NCBI GenBank assembly: GCA_021234155.1
Contig: JAJEKV010000005.1
Location: 20,134,089 to 20,198,088, forward strand
Source: Isoetes taiwanensis
Taxonomy: Eukaryota; Streptophyta; Lycopodiopsida; Isoetales; Isoetaceae
Length of the DNA: 64,000 nucleotides
Direction of reading: 5' to 3'
Shown: piece after piece, positions 1 through 11,114 of the stretch
How positions within the stretch are numbered: the first letter of the stretch is position 1
Layout of the letters: each line of letters opens with the position of its first letter
Notes under the pieces: model-generated
Told to the model about the DNA's origin: nothing
Database searches by the model: none
Seen by the model: the letters and a program-made list of their open reading frames with translations, nothing else
Program-made: the position numbers and the translations under genes

Positions 1-633
1 ACAATGGCGAAGAGATTGCCACAATAGTGCCGCACCGGGAGAAGATGCTCCATCCTGCGAGAATGCTCCAAATAAACTTAGAGACCAACACCTTACTATG
101 CGATTGCCAAATCCGGAATGGCCAAGCCCCCATCCTCCCGGCGGAACACTTCCACCAAGCCACTTTAACAACCGCCCCTTCATCATCCCGCCCCACACAA
201 AATTTGAACAATCTTATCCAAAGCACATATCTTTACCCTCGGGGGCTAACATCGCGAGATCTTTGTATACACATGAGTGCTACAAAAATCTTGACTTGGC
301 AATAGTGATCCCTACACGCCATGGACAACTTGCTACCCTTCCACCAATTGAGGTGTTTTACGCAGCCCACAAAATCTCATCCCACACCCTCCCCATGGAA
401 ACACCCCCTCAAAGGGAATACCCAACGACTTAGTACACACATTACACGGAAGCACCTTCCAAGGGAATAGAGCCAAACAAGGGGGCCGGAGTCAACTGGG
501 CCCATAATGCGGAGCATTTACCCCAATTCGGAAGAATGCACGAGGCCAAGGAGAAAAGTATCCAGCAAACCCTTCACATTCCATAAATTCCTCTCTTACG
601 CCACCAAGAGAAAAAAGTGTCATCGTGGCCCCG

Positions 634-1222
634 TTAATAATCACTGGCGACTACCATCCCCGCATCCAAGCCCATCCACCACCCCTCCTCCTCCCTTTGC
701 CAAAAAAACAAGCGAGGCGGTGCCTCCGCCACAATCGTAAACAAAAATGGTGCCAAAGGGCACCCACGCACCCCCTGCCTAAGGAGAAAAAAGGCGGAGG
801 GTTCACCACGACACACCACCGTGGCCCGTGGCTGACATGCGGCTTCATGGCTCTCTCGTAAAGCATGGACCCGCATTAACGCTAACATCATGGCGGACAA
901 GAACTCCCAACGGACACTATCATAAGCTTTAGCAAAGTCAAGCTTAAGATAGGCAATGCCTTGACCTGTTCTCCTGGCCCAATAAAGGCCCTCATAAGGC
1001 TGCTTGCGACAACATTAGTCAAAATGTTCCTCCCGGGGAACAAACCCGGTGCACCTTACTAATGGAAGAAGTCAACATCGGCTTCAACTTCTCGGCGGGG
1101 CTTTTACTTAATAATCTTGTACCTGAGGACAACAAGGATATAGGCCTCCAATCATTAATAGTAGAAGGCTGCTTAACCTTAGGAATCAAAGAAATGCATG
1201 CGGTATTCAAGATCCTATCCAT
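634..1222 (-). pseudogene. LINE reverse transcriptase fragments
   Basis: Three recognisable pieces of a plant L1-type reverse transcriptase lie on the minus strand. At 1,222-1,019 ISLIPKVKQPSTINDWRPIS matches the start of the RT palm. At about 960-905 LDFAKAYDSVRWEFL matches RT motif A, with its metal-binding Asp. At 730-810 RQGVRGCPLAPFLF matches the motif B region. They lie in different frames, separated by stops. The YADD motif was not found, so the enzyme is dead. Neighbouring minus-strand open stretches at 1,362-1,761 probably derive from the same ORF2 but carry no motif I can name. Confidence 0.8.
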
Positions 1223-2065
1223 GTGAGAAGAAGCTGCGGCAACTCAAGATACACACGGTACCGGACTCACCAGCCCACTCCCAATAAGTCTGAAAAGAAC
1301 TCCACGGGGATGCCATCCAGCCCGGGACATTTATCCTTGGCCATGCACATACATGCCTCAGCTAAATCCTCTGGAGAGCTCCGCTCCAAGCTCTCACATT
1401 GGTGAGGCAAAATAGATGGTTTAACGACCCCAAAACAAGCTCCCGCATCTCCTCCTCATAGGGAAGAGTGCATTTAGCGCAAAAAAAACCGAGAAATGAG
1501 CATGCACATACCTCTACAACTTCAGCGGGATCCTCCAAAGTCCGCCATCGCAAAAAGCAAGGGGCGCCATAGATGCCGATATCGCCCCACGCCTAGCTGC
1601 TCACGAAGAACACCGGCGAACTTGTATCCCCTCCTTTCAAACAGGTAAGGGCTGCCTTCACACGCCTCATGCACTTTAACCTGCTCCAAAGCAACAATAC
1701 TGTTTTTAACAACACCGTGCATTCTCCCTAATGCCATCGGAAGGTCGCAAAATCTTCTCAACTCCTCGATAAAGACTATGCAACTCCCCGCTCCTGCCGC
1801 ACACGCCGCCTACCAAAGACCTTAGCAAAGCGCTTCACCACGGCCAACGGTCACCATACCGGACATACCCTTGATGAAAAGGTATCAAGCCACAACTCCC
1901 GGCATTTGGGCGAAAATCCGCATCGCCCGGCCGGGTGTTCAAACGGAACACCCGTCCGAGAAGGCCGAGAGGCAACCGCACCGACCGGACAAACCCTGAG
2001 GGTAATGATCAGAAATGGAGGTAGACGAGAATGTTACTCCACCCCAAGCAAAAGAGGGCACACCA

Positions 2066-2487
2066 TCAATGCGCATGGGGAAGCATAGCACTGGTCATGC
2101 CTAGCATACGCCCGCCCGCACCAATGCGCCTATTACAATAGGTGAAAGACAAGTCCCCGGAGACCTCAACCAAGGCCAAATCACGCAACAAAGCGAGACC
2201 ACGGTCCCTCTCAAATCCACCACACAGGTTGGGTGCGAACCGAGGCGATCTTCTACTTCGCTCTACCATATTGAAATCCCCTAACAACAACCAAGCAACC
2301 TGCAACCCACCAAGGGCTCGCAACTTATTAGGTTGTGGCCCACAAAGCACCCCGCGAGAAGGCTGATTAGGGGCATAAACATTAACAATCCCCACTCTTG
2401 CCCGCCCTCCAACCACTTAATTATTGCCCACCAGACCAAACACGTGCAGCTGCGAGTATGTGACACGCACATCCATCTTCCAAGCAA
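2066..2487 (-). pseudogene. LINE endonuclease domain fragment
   Basis: The minus-strand frame reads VGIVNVYAPN, then WLLLGDFNMVE, then LSFTYCN. These are the NVYAP and GDFN signatures of the apurinic-like endonuclease at the N-terminus of plant LINE ORF2. In this family the enzyme nicks the target DNA to prime reverse transcription. The frame is truncated and shifts at the N-terminal side, where a second frame (2,281-2,487) carries the preceding WWAIIKWLEGGQ stretch. It sits upstream, in the minus direction, of the RT fragments, as expected for one decayed ORF2. Confidence 0.8.
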
Positions 2488-2831
2488 TAAGAGTACCCCC
2501 CGCTAGTCCGCCCGGAAAAGAAGAAGCAATAAAGCCAAAAAACGCCTACCAACCATATTCATGAGCCCTGGACATATCACCCCTGTGACACTTATGCTCC
2601 TGAATGCAAACAATATCGGGGGCCTTAGCGCCGAAGTGCCAAAAAAACGGGCCCTCTTACTACTAGAGGACCGCACCCCGCACATTCCAAGCGAGGATCG
2701 ACCTATTCATCCCGGAGGAGAAGTGTCCAGCCCCACATGCCTACCCCCACCCGGGCCATCAGCCCACTCCACGCGAGTCGGCATCTAGAGCCCGGAGGGA
2801 TTAATCACGAAATGTGACCCACGGCCGCTCA

Positions 2832-2967
2832 CGTGATATTCCACTTCCAACACGTGTTGGAAGTCCCCGTGCACCTCCACGAGTCATGGGCCACAACTTC
2901 GTGATATTCCACTTCCAACACGTGTTGGAAGTCCCCGAGCACCTCCATAGAGTCATGGGCCACACTA
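2832..2967. repeat. Two-copy 68-bp tandem repeat, each copy with a 22-bp perfect palindrome
   Basis: The unit starting at 2,832 recurs at 2,900 with only a few changes. Each copy contains a perfect 22-bp palindrome centred on CACGTG, at 2,843-2,864 and 2,911-2,932. The repeat lies inside the decayed LINE ORF1/ORF2 junction region. CACGTG is a G-box core, but nothing else here suggests a promoter. Confidence 0.85.
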
Positions 2968-3047
2968 GTCTCTACCTCCAACCGGGTTGCTCCAGCCACC
3001 TCATGCTTTCGGCCCACATACTGCTTCTTGGGACATCCCGGCCGGGA

Positions 3048-3817
3048 TCACCCGACCCCTACCACAACCCCGTCCTCGGATCTAGCCACAACCAAATCAT
3101 CCAGGCCCTCCCCGAGCCACCGTCCCCTAGCCCCGCCATCAAAGGGGCCCGGCAAGCAAGCCTGCCCGGCCTGGATCCCACACCACCTCTCCCAACCACA
3201 CCACCTGGTCCAACTCCACTCCTTTGCACCACGGAGTCCCTGCACTTTTGTGACCTCGAGGAACCGAGGAATCCCAGGCCCTGCATCAACACACGCAACC
3301 CCTACCACATCACAAGCACCAGCCGGACTAGCGGGATCATCAACAAGGGTCAAATGGTAGCACAATAGATGGAAACATCCAGCCGGGATCTCGAGCCATT
3401 CAAAAGCTTCAATCGAAAAGAAAATGCCAGGGGACCACTCACGCCTTTGGAAGAGAAGTGGGCCGCAGTACCAAAAGCAGAGCAACACATGATCTTGGGG
3501 ACTGCACAATAGAATGAGCCAAATATATACCCGGGCCATTGGCCATAGAAACCAAGAAATCGGGCACCATCGGTCGGGAGGAAGATCCTGAATGCGGAAC
3601 CAACACGGGATTTTAACCGCTGTCAAAGAACTGGTGGACATTGCTGGAGTATAATCTTGATACAACACATATGAATCACCCAGCGTATCCACCCCTCGAC
3701 TAACCAATTGTCGCCCGAAGACTCGACCTCAAACATGATTAGGAAGAAATTATTTGGTAAAATTTGAGAGGCCGATACTGGCAAAACCAATCCGCCTCGG
3801 ATGTCCAAAAAAGCCAA
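3048..3817 (-). pseudogene. LINE ORF1-like remnant
   Basis: Minus-strand frames carry a 219-residue open stretch with IPCWFRIQDLPPDRW. That resembles the W-RLxxLP(P/L)xxW signature of the DUF4283 region found in ORF1 of plant LINEs, which binds nucleic acid ahead of a zinc knuckle. No intact CCHC knuckle was found. It lies on the 5' side of the endonuclease fragment in the minus direction, so it is probably the same element. The match is one short motif in a decayed frame, hence the modest confidence. Confidence 0.45.
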
Positions 3818-4819
3818 GAGCTAAACCTCCTCGTGTCCAATATGTAACCCGTGAAATAGCCCAACACGCAAATGAAACTAGATTCTCAATGGTCTGAACA
3901 TGCACGGTATGATCAATATCTATCCATGGTCTCTGGAAGAGTCACACGCAAGTCAACAGTGATGATCCTCCACAAACTTGAGCTTCTTGAACACGGGCGG
4001 TTCTACACTCCCAGGAGCCTTGCGCTTAATCAATCCCGAAAACCCGGCGAGTGATGCGAAAGCGGTGTCATTGCTCCACCATCATGCGGCGCCTACAGAT
4101 TTGGGGCTGCCGCCACAGCACCCCGAGGAGGTATCGAGGCACCCGGGGAGACACATCGGCTACATGCACCCTAGAGAGGGCATCACCAGCAAAGTGATCC
4201 CTTCCCAAGCACAAAGGGCGGAGGGCATCCGCGGATCCGGTTTTTCAAAGGGGCATGCTTGATGGAATCAAGGCCGGAGTCTCCAAAACACAATCTACTT
4301 GGGTCTCGAATTATATTGAGAGGAAGAGCAATCCACATACCTCTCAAACAGAAGGGGATTCAAGAGCTCCCTCATATCTGCCACCAATTGCATGCCACTT
4401 CCTACAGCCCGCGCCTCTTCATGCATGCTGAGACCCGCACCCTTCCCCTTTACTGGAGGATTCTTTCTCCTCGCCATCTCCCTTGGCTTCAGCCCCAAGC
4501 CATGAGGCTCAATCGAGCCCCCATCAGCCTGTCTGGCAGGAGCCATGTCATCCGGACCAGTCTGGAAATCAGCTGTTTGCAGCAACAAATCACATGCAAA
4601 ACAGCTGATGCTATACACCGCTGGAAAGAGCTCAGAGCAAGCTTTCCAACGAGCCCAAGCACGCCAAAATCCGACACCAGATAAGAGAGATATCACCGAT
4701 CAAAGTTTTGCCGTCAGAACCCTAGCTCCAGGCGCCTAAGAAGCTTATTAACAGTGATGACTTCGAGCAAGTCCCTCTAGAATCGAATACTAATCTATCC
4801 TCGTCCACACTTAGAAGAT

Positions 4820-5135
4820 ATGATGAATGAGGCGTTCAGATTGTTTCGAGTTGCCATCTGGTCCTCAATGGAACGCATAAATGTTGATGAAGTACTTAGG
4901 GTATTACCAGGCATGAATCGAGACTTTGTGACGATTTGGGACCAAAGTAAGTGTATAAAGTTTCCACATCCAAGGCAAACCGGTCTTCGTGAAACATCTT
5001 GGTACTATGATGGATCAAACGGCATTCAAAAAAAGAGGACATCATAATAGTAGATGATGATGCTCTTAAGTGCTTTTATAATCTAGGTCGGCTCTAAATC
5101 CACCAACTTATACTCCACAAGATTACTCAACAGGA
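4820..5135 (+). pseudogene. FCP1-like HAD phosphatase fragment
   Basis: The plus-strand frame has FRVAIWSSMERINVDEVL, then FVTIWDQSKC, then YYDGSN. After a stop near 5,047 an adjacent frame gives IIIVDDDALKCF followed by a PPTYTPQDY-like end. This order (IWSS, WDQS-C, VDDS-K, NPP-T) is that of plant FCP1-homology-domain HAD phosphatases, the family related to RNA polymerase II CTD phosphatases. The N-terminal nucleophile block DxNG is missing and the frame is broken, so it is a pseudogene fragment. A related copy lies inside the DNA transposon at 23.3-24.0 kb, so this one may be a transposon relic rather than a host gene. Confidence 0.6.
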
Positions 5136-5139
5136 TGAG

Positions 5140-6190
5140 TTTCTAGTACTATTCATGTCCATCATGAGTGGCAACCACGGTAAAAAAGATGTCGGATGTT
5201 GTCAAAACGCATCGAAACTAGATCGGACTAAGGAGATGGATCCCTATCTTGAGAGTTATTTGACAAAGAAAGGACTAGTCCCTACATGATGTAATCTTCA
5301 TATCAAGTGAATACAATGTAAAAAGTGTTCTCTGTATATTGATGTGTTGTTATCTACAAATGCTAATCAAACACCACATTCTTCTCACTAAAACAAGAAA
5401 ATGTTAAACCACTCAGTACTACAATGCAAAAATTTGCAACAATGCAAAACAACATGTCACACAACAAAACACTATATTGAGAAAAGGGTATGTAAAAGTG
5501 GCGTGCTTTTGGAACAGACATAAATCCAATTTAAATGAATGATGGTTTGTACATGTTTGCGATTTTTTGTATTCATTTCTTGAGAAGTCCTGTACATGTT
5601 TGCGATTTTTTTTCCCCTATTTTTTCTTTCCTTTTTGTTAGAGAAATGCTTTGTGTTGTTGGACCTTAGAGAGATTTAACTAGAAGGTTATTTACCTATG
5701 TTATGAAGAAATGAGGAACTAAGACCTTCATAAAGTAGAAAACAAGTTGTCTCCAGTGAGTAAGAACTGCAAATGTTATTTAGCACACTGCATGTCATAA
5801 GGGGCAGAAACAAGCAACAAGGTTGTGGAAATCTGTTGGCATTTGAGAGGGAAAACTTAACATCAACAATCTATTAGTTGAAAATTTCCAGAGTGAGGTG
5901 CAATTCTGACTATACAGGGCATTATTTTAACTTCTATGAAATCTGTTTTGGGTTAACTTTGAGCATTGTGTTTGGGCAATTGGTGGCAGGGGGTTCAATT
6001 CCCCTCGGTAGGCAAACGCTTTATCTAAACCGTATTTCCAAAGGCACATTGATGACCCATTCTAAGGTGGTCTTAAATTATACAACCCTTATCCCCGAGG
6101 AATTTTGCTTTTTATATAAGATGGGAATAATATGATTCTCAAAAGAACTTGGCCACTCCTCTTTAGTTCTATAAGTTCACCAATTTTTTT
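5140..6190. other. Gene-free AT-rich stretch
   Basis: No supported gene. One 85-residue open frame at 5,878-6,135 (plus) has no recognisable motif and lies directly upstream of the PPR pseudogene. I see no repeat or element ends. Confidence 0.5.
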
Positions 6191-6193
6191 TTT

Positions 6194-8400
6194 ATGAATC
6201 ACCTACATTTTTGGTTAAGACCTAGCTCATATAAAGGATTCTTTTCAAAGTATTGCAACATATCTGGCCGTATCTGTGCTTATAGGCTGGTGCATGACTG
6301 CATCCATCAGAAAGACTTGGATTCAGGGAAGCTCCTTCACTCTTTGATGATTCAAAACTGTCGTGATTCTGCTCCCTTCTTAGCCAACCATCTCATTCGT
6401 CTTTTAATGGATTGAAGCGAATAATGCATTAAACATGCTTTCAAATCCAGATCGTTATTCATGGAATGCAATTATTTATGCTCATGCCAAGCCCAAAGAT
6501 GGTGAGAGTTGTTTTTACAGTTGTATTATGAAATGCAAATTGCAGGCATTTCCACAGACAAATTCATGTTTTTGACTCTCTTGAGAGCTTGCAACAGCTT
6601 GCCTAGCATGTCGTTCATGGGCAAATATTTGGCACTTATCTCCAATCTGACCTTGTTGTGGAGAATTCTTTGATTAATATGTATGCCAATGTGGAACTCG
6701 GAAGAAGCGAGAGAGGGCGGTCAACATTTCTAAAAGCCCCAATGTGATATCATGGAATGCAATAATTGCAGGATTTGCTCAGCATGATCAAGACCACCTT
6801 GCACTAAGTTGTTTTACACATCATGGAATGCAATAATTGATAATTGCCGGATTTTCTCGGCATGATCAAGGCCACCTTGCACTAAGTTGTTTTATATATG
6901 CAGCTTATTAATGGATCCATGAGCAGTCTGAATGGAGATGACATTTCCTATACCCCACGAGGTCAATATGGAAAATACACTTATTGATGTATATGTTGAA
7001 TGGGGTAGCTTAAAGAGAAGACAATCGGGGTCTTTAAAAATTTGCAAAATAGAAAGGATGTAGTGTCTTGGGGAATAATGGTATAAGGATATGTTGAAAA
7101 TCTTTGAGGATAAATTGGCAATTGGAATGTCTTGAGGGGATGCATAAAGAAGGAAAGAGCCCAATAATGTTACATTCATTATGACCTTGAAAGCATGTGA
7201 CACGAATTGGATTCTGAAGGGCAAGTGCACTTATGAAACAGGTTAGTGTAGGCACCAGTCCGGACTTAGCAACCTGGAAGAACACTTGTTGACATGTATA
7301 CTAATTGTGGGCACTTGCGAGGAGGCATATGGAGTCTTTTTCTGATTAAAAAATTGTAATGTTGTGTCATGGAACACTTAATGATTGCGGGCTATATTCA
7401 ACATGAACAAGACCATTTTGCTTAGAGTCGCGTCAAAAAGATGTAATATGATGGTATAAAGCCCGACAAAGTAACACACCTAAGTGTCCTGAAAGCATGT
7501 GGGAGCATTGGTAGCATAGAGAAGTGCTACTGCTTTCATGAAGGTATTATTGAGATTGGGCTATAATATGATAATGATGTGGGGAGTACAGCTGTTGACA
7601 TGTATGTCAAATGTAAGAACCTGGACGTGGCATACAAAGCTTTTCAAACATTGCCAAATAGAAACCTTATGACTTGGAATGCAATAATTCTTTGGATATG
7701 CTCAAAATGGCGAAGGCCTTCTTGCTTTGGATTGCTTTGAAAGCATGCAAAAGGAAGGCACAGATCCAAATGAATGCACGTTCTCAAGCATTTTAAAAGC
7801 ACGCAGCAATGTAGCAGCAATAAACCTAGGCAGGGGCATCCACAAGACCATCATTAGAAGTGGACTTTGGCACGATGCTCTGTGAAGACACTCTTATTGA
7901 TATGTATGTCAATTTGAGTTCGATCTTTGATAGAATGCATAACAAAAATCTAGTGTCATGAAATTCAATGGTTGTTGGATATGGTCACATAAAAAGCTGG
8001 AATGGCGATGCAAAGGCTTTGAAGACATGTATCTATGTGGTCTTATTTCAAATGGGGCGACATATATGGTGGTATACTTACATTGTGTCAAGTGGGTTTT
8101 GTCAATGAAGCCCTTTGGTACTTTTCGGACTATGAAAAAATGCGGTTGATTAACTCCTGATATCGTCATATTACCCCGAATGGTGGACGCTTTGGGTCAT
8201 CTGGGACTTTTGATAAAGCCAAAGACTTAATCAGGAAGGGTGCCCAACCAGATACTTACTTGTGGATGACATTGCTTTGTGCTTGCAGATTGCATTATAG
8301 TGTGGACCTGGGAAAGCTCCTTCCTATGTAGATCCTTCTCATGCTCCGGCATATGTGCTTATGTCAAATATTTATGCTGGCATTCATCTAGGTAGATGTG
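6194..8400 (+). pseudogene. PPR protein pseudogene, PLS/E subclass
   Basis: The plus strand, across many frameshifts and stops, reads as a chain of PPR motifs. Examples are GKLLHSLMIQNC, YSWNAIIYAHAK, LLRACNSL, NVISWNAIIAGFAQH, LKACGSIG, VDMYVKCKNLDVAYKAF, MTWNAII and LGRGIHKTII. Near 8,110-8,330 come FRTMKKCG and LTPDIV, then MVDALGHLGLFDKAKDLI and LWMTLLCACR, typical of the E region of plant organelle RNA-editing factors. These proteins bind specific RNA sites in plastids or mitochondria. No intron is apparent. At least ten breaks show it is long dead. It ends near 8,395 in YVLMSNIYAG. No DYW domain is visible after it. Confidence 0.88.
6750..6893 (+). repeat. Internal 71-bp tandem duplication in the PPR pseudogene
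   Basis: The block starting TCATGGAATGCAATAATTG at 6,750 is repeated from 6,821, with a few substitutions and a small insertion. Both copies encode the same WNAII-GF-QHDQ-HLAL PPR stretch. The duplication probably arose after the gene decayed, because it is not a whole PPR unit. Confidence 0.8.
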
Positions 8401-8633
8401 TAGGAAAGTGCCAAACAACCTAAACAATATATATGGTTGTCAGTTCCATATTATAAATATACTGAACAATCCAAGGTCTCGATGAGCCAAATATGCTTGC
8501 AAAGATAGAATTCCCAATTTTAATATAAATGATACAGAACTATATCCAAAATGACAATGTTCTAAAATAAGAATTTTGATTGATTATAAAAATATAACTT
8601 TCAAATATGATTTAAGCCACCTCAACCTCCGGC

Positions 8634-8654
8634 CACGGAGGGCAACCCTCCGTG
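8634..8654. repeat. GC-rich hairpin, copy 1 of a dispersed motif
   Basis: CACGGAGGG and CCCTCCGTG form a perfect 9-bp stem with a 3-nt loop. Together with the following GCGCAGCACCTT, the block recurs in inverted orientation at about 46,373-46,410, so it belongs to a dispersed repeat. It is followed by AT-rich sequence. Confidence 0.6.
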
Positions 8655-8754
8655 CGCAGCACCTTATTTTTATAACATGTTTTAGGGAAATATGGTCTAT
8701 GGTTACATGAATTATCATTTGTACATCCATATCAAATCCCCCTGGAACCCCCTG

Positions 8755-9250
8755 TTATTGTGCTATATATTCTTCTCTTATATTTCTCTCAAATCTTCTA
8801 GTTCTAACATCCTTTCTGTTAGGAGACACTCTGATGTTCTCAATCCAAAAATTTTGAACCTTTTGTATCTGTTCATCTAGAATTGCATCGAATCTTTTGG
8901 CCCTCTTGCAAGAAACCCATTTTTCACGATTGTAATCGATCTTTGCTCTCTTGCTTTTCACTTTTTGCAGGTTTCTTAGATGAACATCTGTTATGAATTT
9001 GCATGGCATGGTATAGATATTGCAAGACAACTATTCTTGGTTTTTAGGCAGTCATTGTTGTTAGAGAGTTTCACAGCCTATATAGAGTCCCTGAGGCTCC
9101 TCATGACAATAACCTTGGCTTCTAAATCCTTTAATTTGTCACCTATAAATTTTCTCAATATTTTATCGCTCAAAAATTCAAGTAAAATCTCCATCTTCAT
9201 GCCACGCTCATTTTTTTTGGTCTGTTTGTGGAAAGATGTTAACAAATTAA
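8755..9250 (-). pseudogene. N-terminal fragment of the same transposase family as at 24-27 kb
   Basis: The minus frame at 9,030-8,755 reads FDAILDEQIQKVQNFW, then IENIRVSPNRKDVR. The block at 27.3-26.75 kb reads DALSDEAIGKIKNFW, then DENTRISPYKKH. The two align without gaps over this stretch. Further upstream (9,250-9,050, minus) a VIVMRSLRDSI stretch parallels an LMRDLILNV stretch of the other copy. This is therefore a second, 5'-only copy of the transposase carried by the nested DNA transposon. The catalytic region and terminal inverted repeats were not found here. Confidence 0.6.
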
Positions 9251-9259
9251 GGACAATAT

Positions 9260-11110
9260 GACATTTAGTGCTTGCACTTCTTGATGAAAGGCCAAGTGAT
9301 AAATTTCATTACCAATTAGGAAAAAAAGTATAATAAGATGAGAGACCAGTTTAAAACTCAATGGGAGAAAATGTCTCTTTGTGAAAGGCTACATGTACAT
9401 CTCAAAATCTCATTTAGTATGACTCCCCTCTAACTTACCCATGATTGCTGAAGATTGCTTATTTTCTATCTTCTTGCGTGTAACAATTCTCCAACCATCA
9501 CCATGCTTCATTACAGTCTTAGGAATCTGTAGAAAAGACTGAAATATAAAGCAAGATATCATAGATGGAGCCACAATAGCTCCCATTACGTCTCAATGAA
9601 CTGTCACTTCCTGATCTAGATTTAAAAATAATAATTTTCTCACGTCCATATCACTTGAGACATTGTCACACATACTGGATGGCACAATATCAAGAGGAGG
9701 CTCTTGAGATGGAAGAGCAGGTACGGCAATGGGAGATGAAGCTGTAGCAGGAGGTACCATACTTGAGGAGGGAAAAGTGGACAAATTAGTACTAGGAGCA
9801 TTTGTAAAAGAAGAAATTATAGGATATTCAACCCTAAATAAGAGAGTCATAGAACATTTAGCTCTAGATGAGAAAACAATAGTTGACGTCTGAAGTAGCT
9901 GCATTGGCCCCTTTGGGACGAGGATTTTTTAATCCTAACTAGTAGTACGCTTATTGCATCTACTGTATTGGGCCCCGTTGGCATTTAATTTCCAAGGATG
10001 TTAACAATTCAATTCTCGAAGGCCCACCTTAGAAAAGTATTCAAGGTTGGACAGTTTGGAAAAGAACGACAGGTGGTTGAGATAAAAAAAACCACACCAA
10101 CATTGATCTATGTTGTCCATTTATTGGGTGATTAATGTCACCATTTTTAATATGAAACTCCTTCAACAGCCATGGAGAAAAAACTCTGTTATTTGGGGCC
10201 ACTTTCTTGTAATGCATTTTGTATGAGAATCACACACATTGTCTAGCATGTAAACATCTAAATGGGATTTCATTCGACAAAATTTGTCCTTTAATAGCAA
10301 CATGTATTCCAAAATATGCCAACCCTACACATGATGTAGGTTTTCAAAATCTATTGGACTTTGAACATAGCGTTTTGGGAAAGCAAAGCGTCTGGAGCAC
10401 ATATCTTTCTTTCGATTCAAAAACAATAGTGGCTTCTCCAAGAACGAAGAACTATAGAACTTTTAAAAAAATTGGAAGGTGGAGTCCGGACATGAGAATA
10501 CTTCAAAAAGGTCCGAAAACAGTGGTGCAAAATATGGAGGGTCCAGGCATGCACCTTCCAAAAGCGACAGCCACATTAGTCATGTCTCCACCTACACGTA
10601 CTTGCCTCCACACCAATTTGTACCACCTTATACAAACTAGGCATTTCACTATTTGAAAAAAGTTCAATATCTACTATGCTACGATGTACAAAAATAACCA
10701 TAAGAATATCTCCATTATATTCTTCTTGACTATTTCTATTTGCTTAAAGTTTATTATAAGGTATTTCTTATACTCCATTCGAATTTACTTTTTTCTTTGT
10801 TTGTAGTAATCGTGGAGAATCATGAACATTGGAGATTCTGCGGGATGGAATCACTAACCCATGACATTAAGCCAAGTGCTTAGGCGCTTGCTTGTATTTA
10901 CATTGGAGATTCTACGGGATGGAATCATTAACCAACCACTGAGATTGCGCCAAGTGCTTAGGTGCTTGCTTGTATTTATGGGTGATGCTACTTTCACATT
11001 CTTCTAAGTCATTAGTAGTTACACTAGGCAAATATTGCAATGCATGCACCACTTTAAGATTCCATTATTATATACATGGTGTGTACACGTGTCCAAAGAA
11101 ACACAACATT
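9260..11110. other. No supported gene
   Basis: Two open frames stand out but match nothing I know. A Ser/Pro-rich 103-residue frame lies at 9,904-9,593 (minus). A 145-residue frame lies at 10,219-10,656 (plus), with HCLACKHLNG and a later basic half. A short GGTTTTTTAATCCTA-like stretch near 9,920-9,970 recurs near 53,660-53,720, which suggests a dispersed repeat. Confidence 0.4.
10826..10978. repeat. 74-bp tandem duplication
   Basis: The block starting ACATTGGAGATTCT at 10,826 is repeated from 10,900 with a small insertion. Both copies end in AAGTGCTTAGG(C/T)GCTTGCTTGTATTTA. No coding or regulatory role is apparent. It lies just downstream of the kinase gene's 3' end. Confidence 0.8.
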
Positions 11111-11114
11111 ATTT

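Larger units (their letters stand above)
1..4700 (-). mobile_element. Decayed LINE (non-LTR retrotransposon), minus strand
   Basis: Read on the minus strand, this GC-rich block holds pieces in LINE order. ORF1-like sequence lies at about 4.7-3.0 kb, an endonuclease domain at 2.49-2.07 kb, and reverse-transcriptase motifs from 1.22 kb down to the left edge. No frame stays open for long; stops and frameshifts occur throughout, so it is an old dead copy. It probably runs off the left end of the window, where an LNWWKGSKLSMA-like stretch near 320-360 matches the post-RT region of plant L1-like elements. The GC content is clearly above that of the AT-rich DNA that follows from 4.75 kb. I see no poly(A) tail or target-site duplication in the window. 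Family-level assignment beyond plant L1-like is not possible by eye. Confidence 0.8.

Noticed and set aside
3048-3368. Pro-rich plus-strand ORFs at 2.8-3.4 kb
   Set aside because: They are complements of the minus-strand LINE ORF1 region in a GC-rich stretch.
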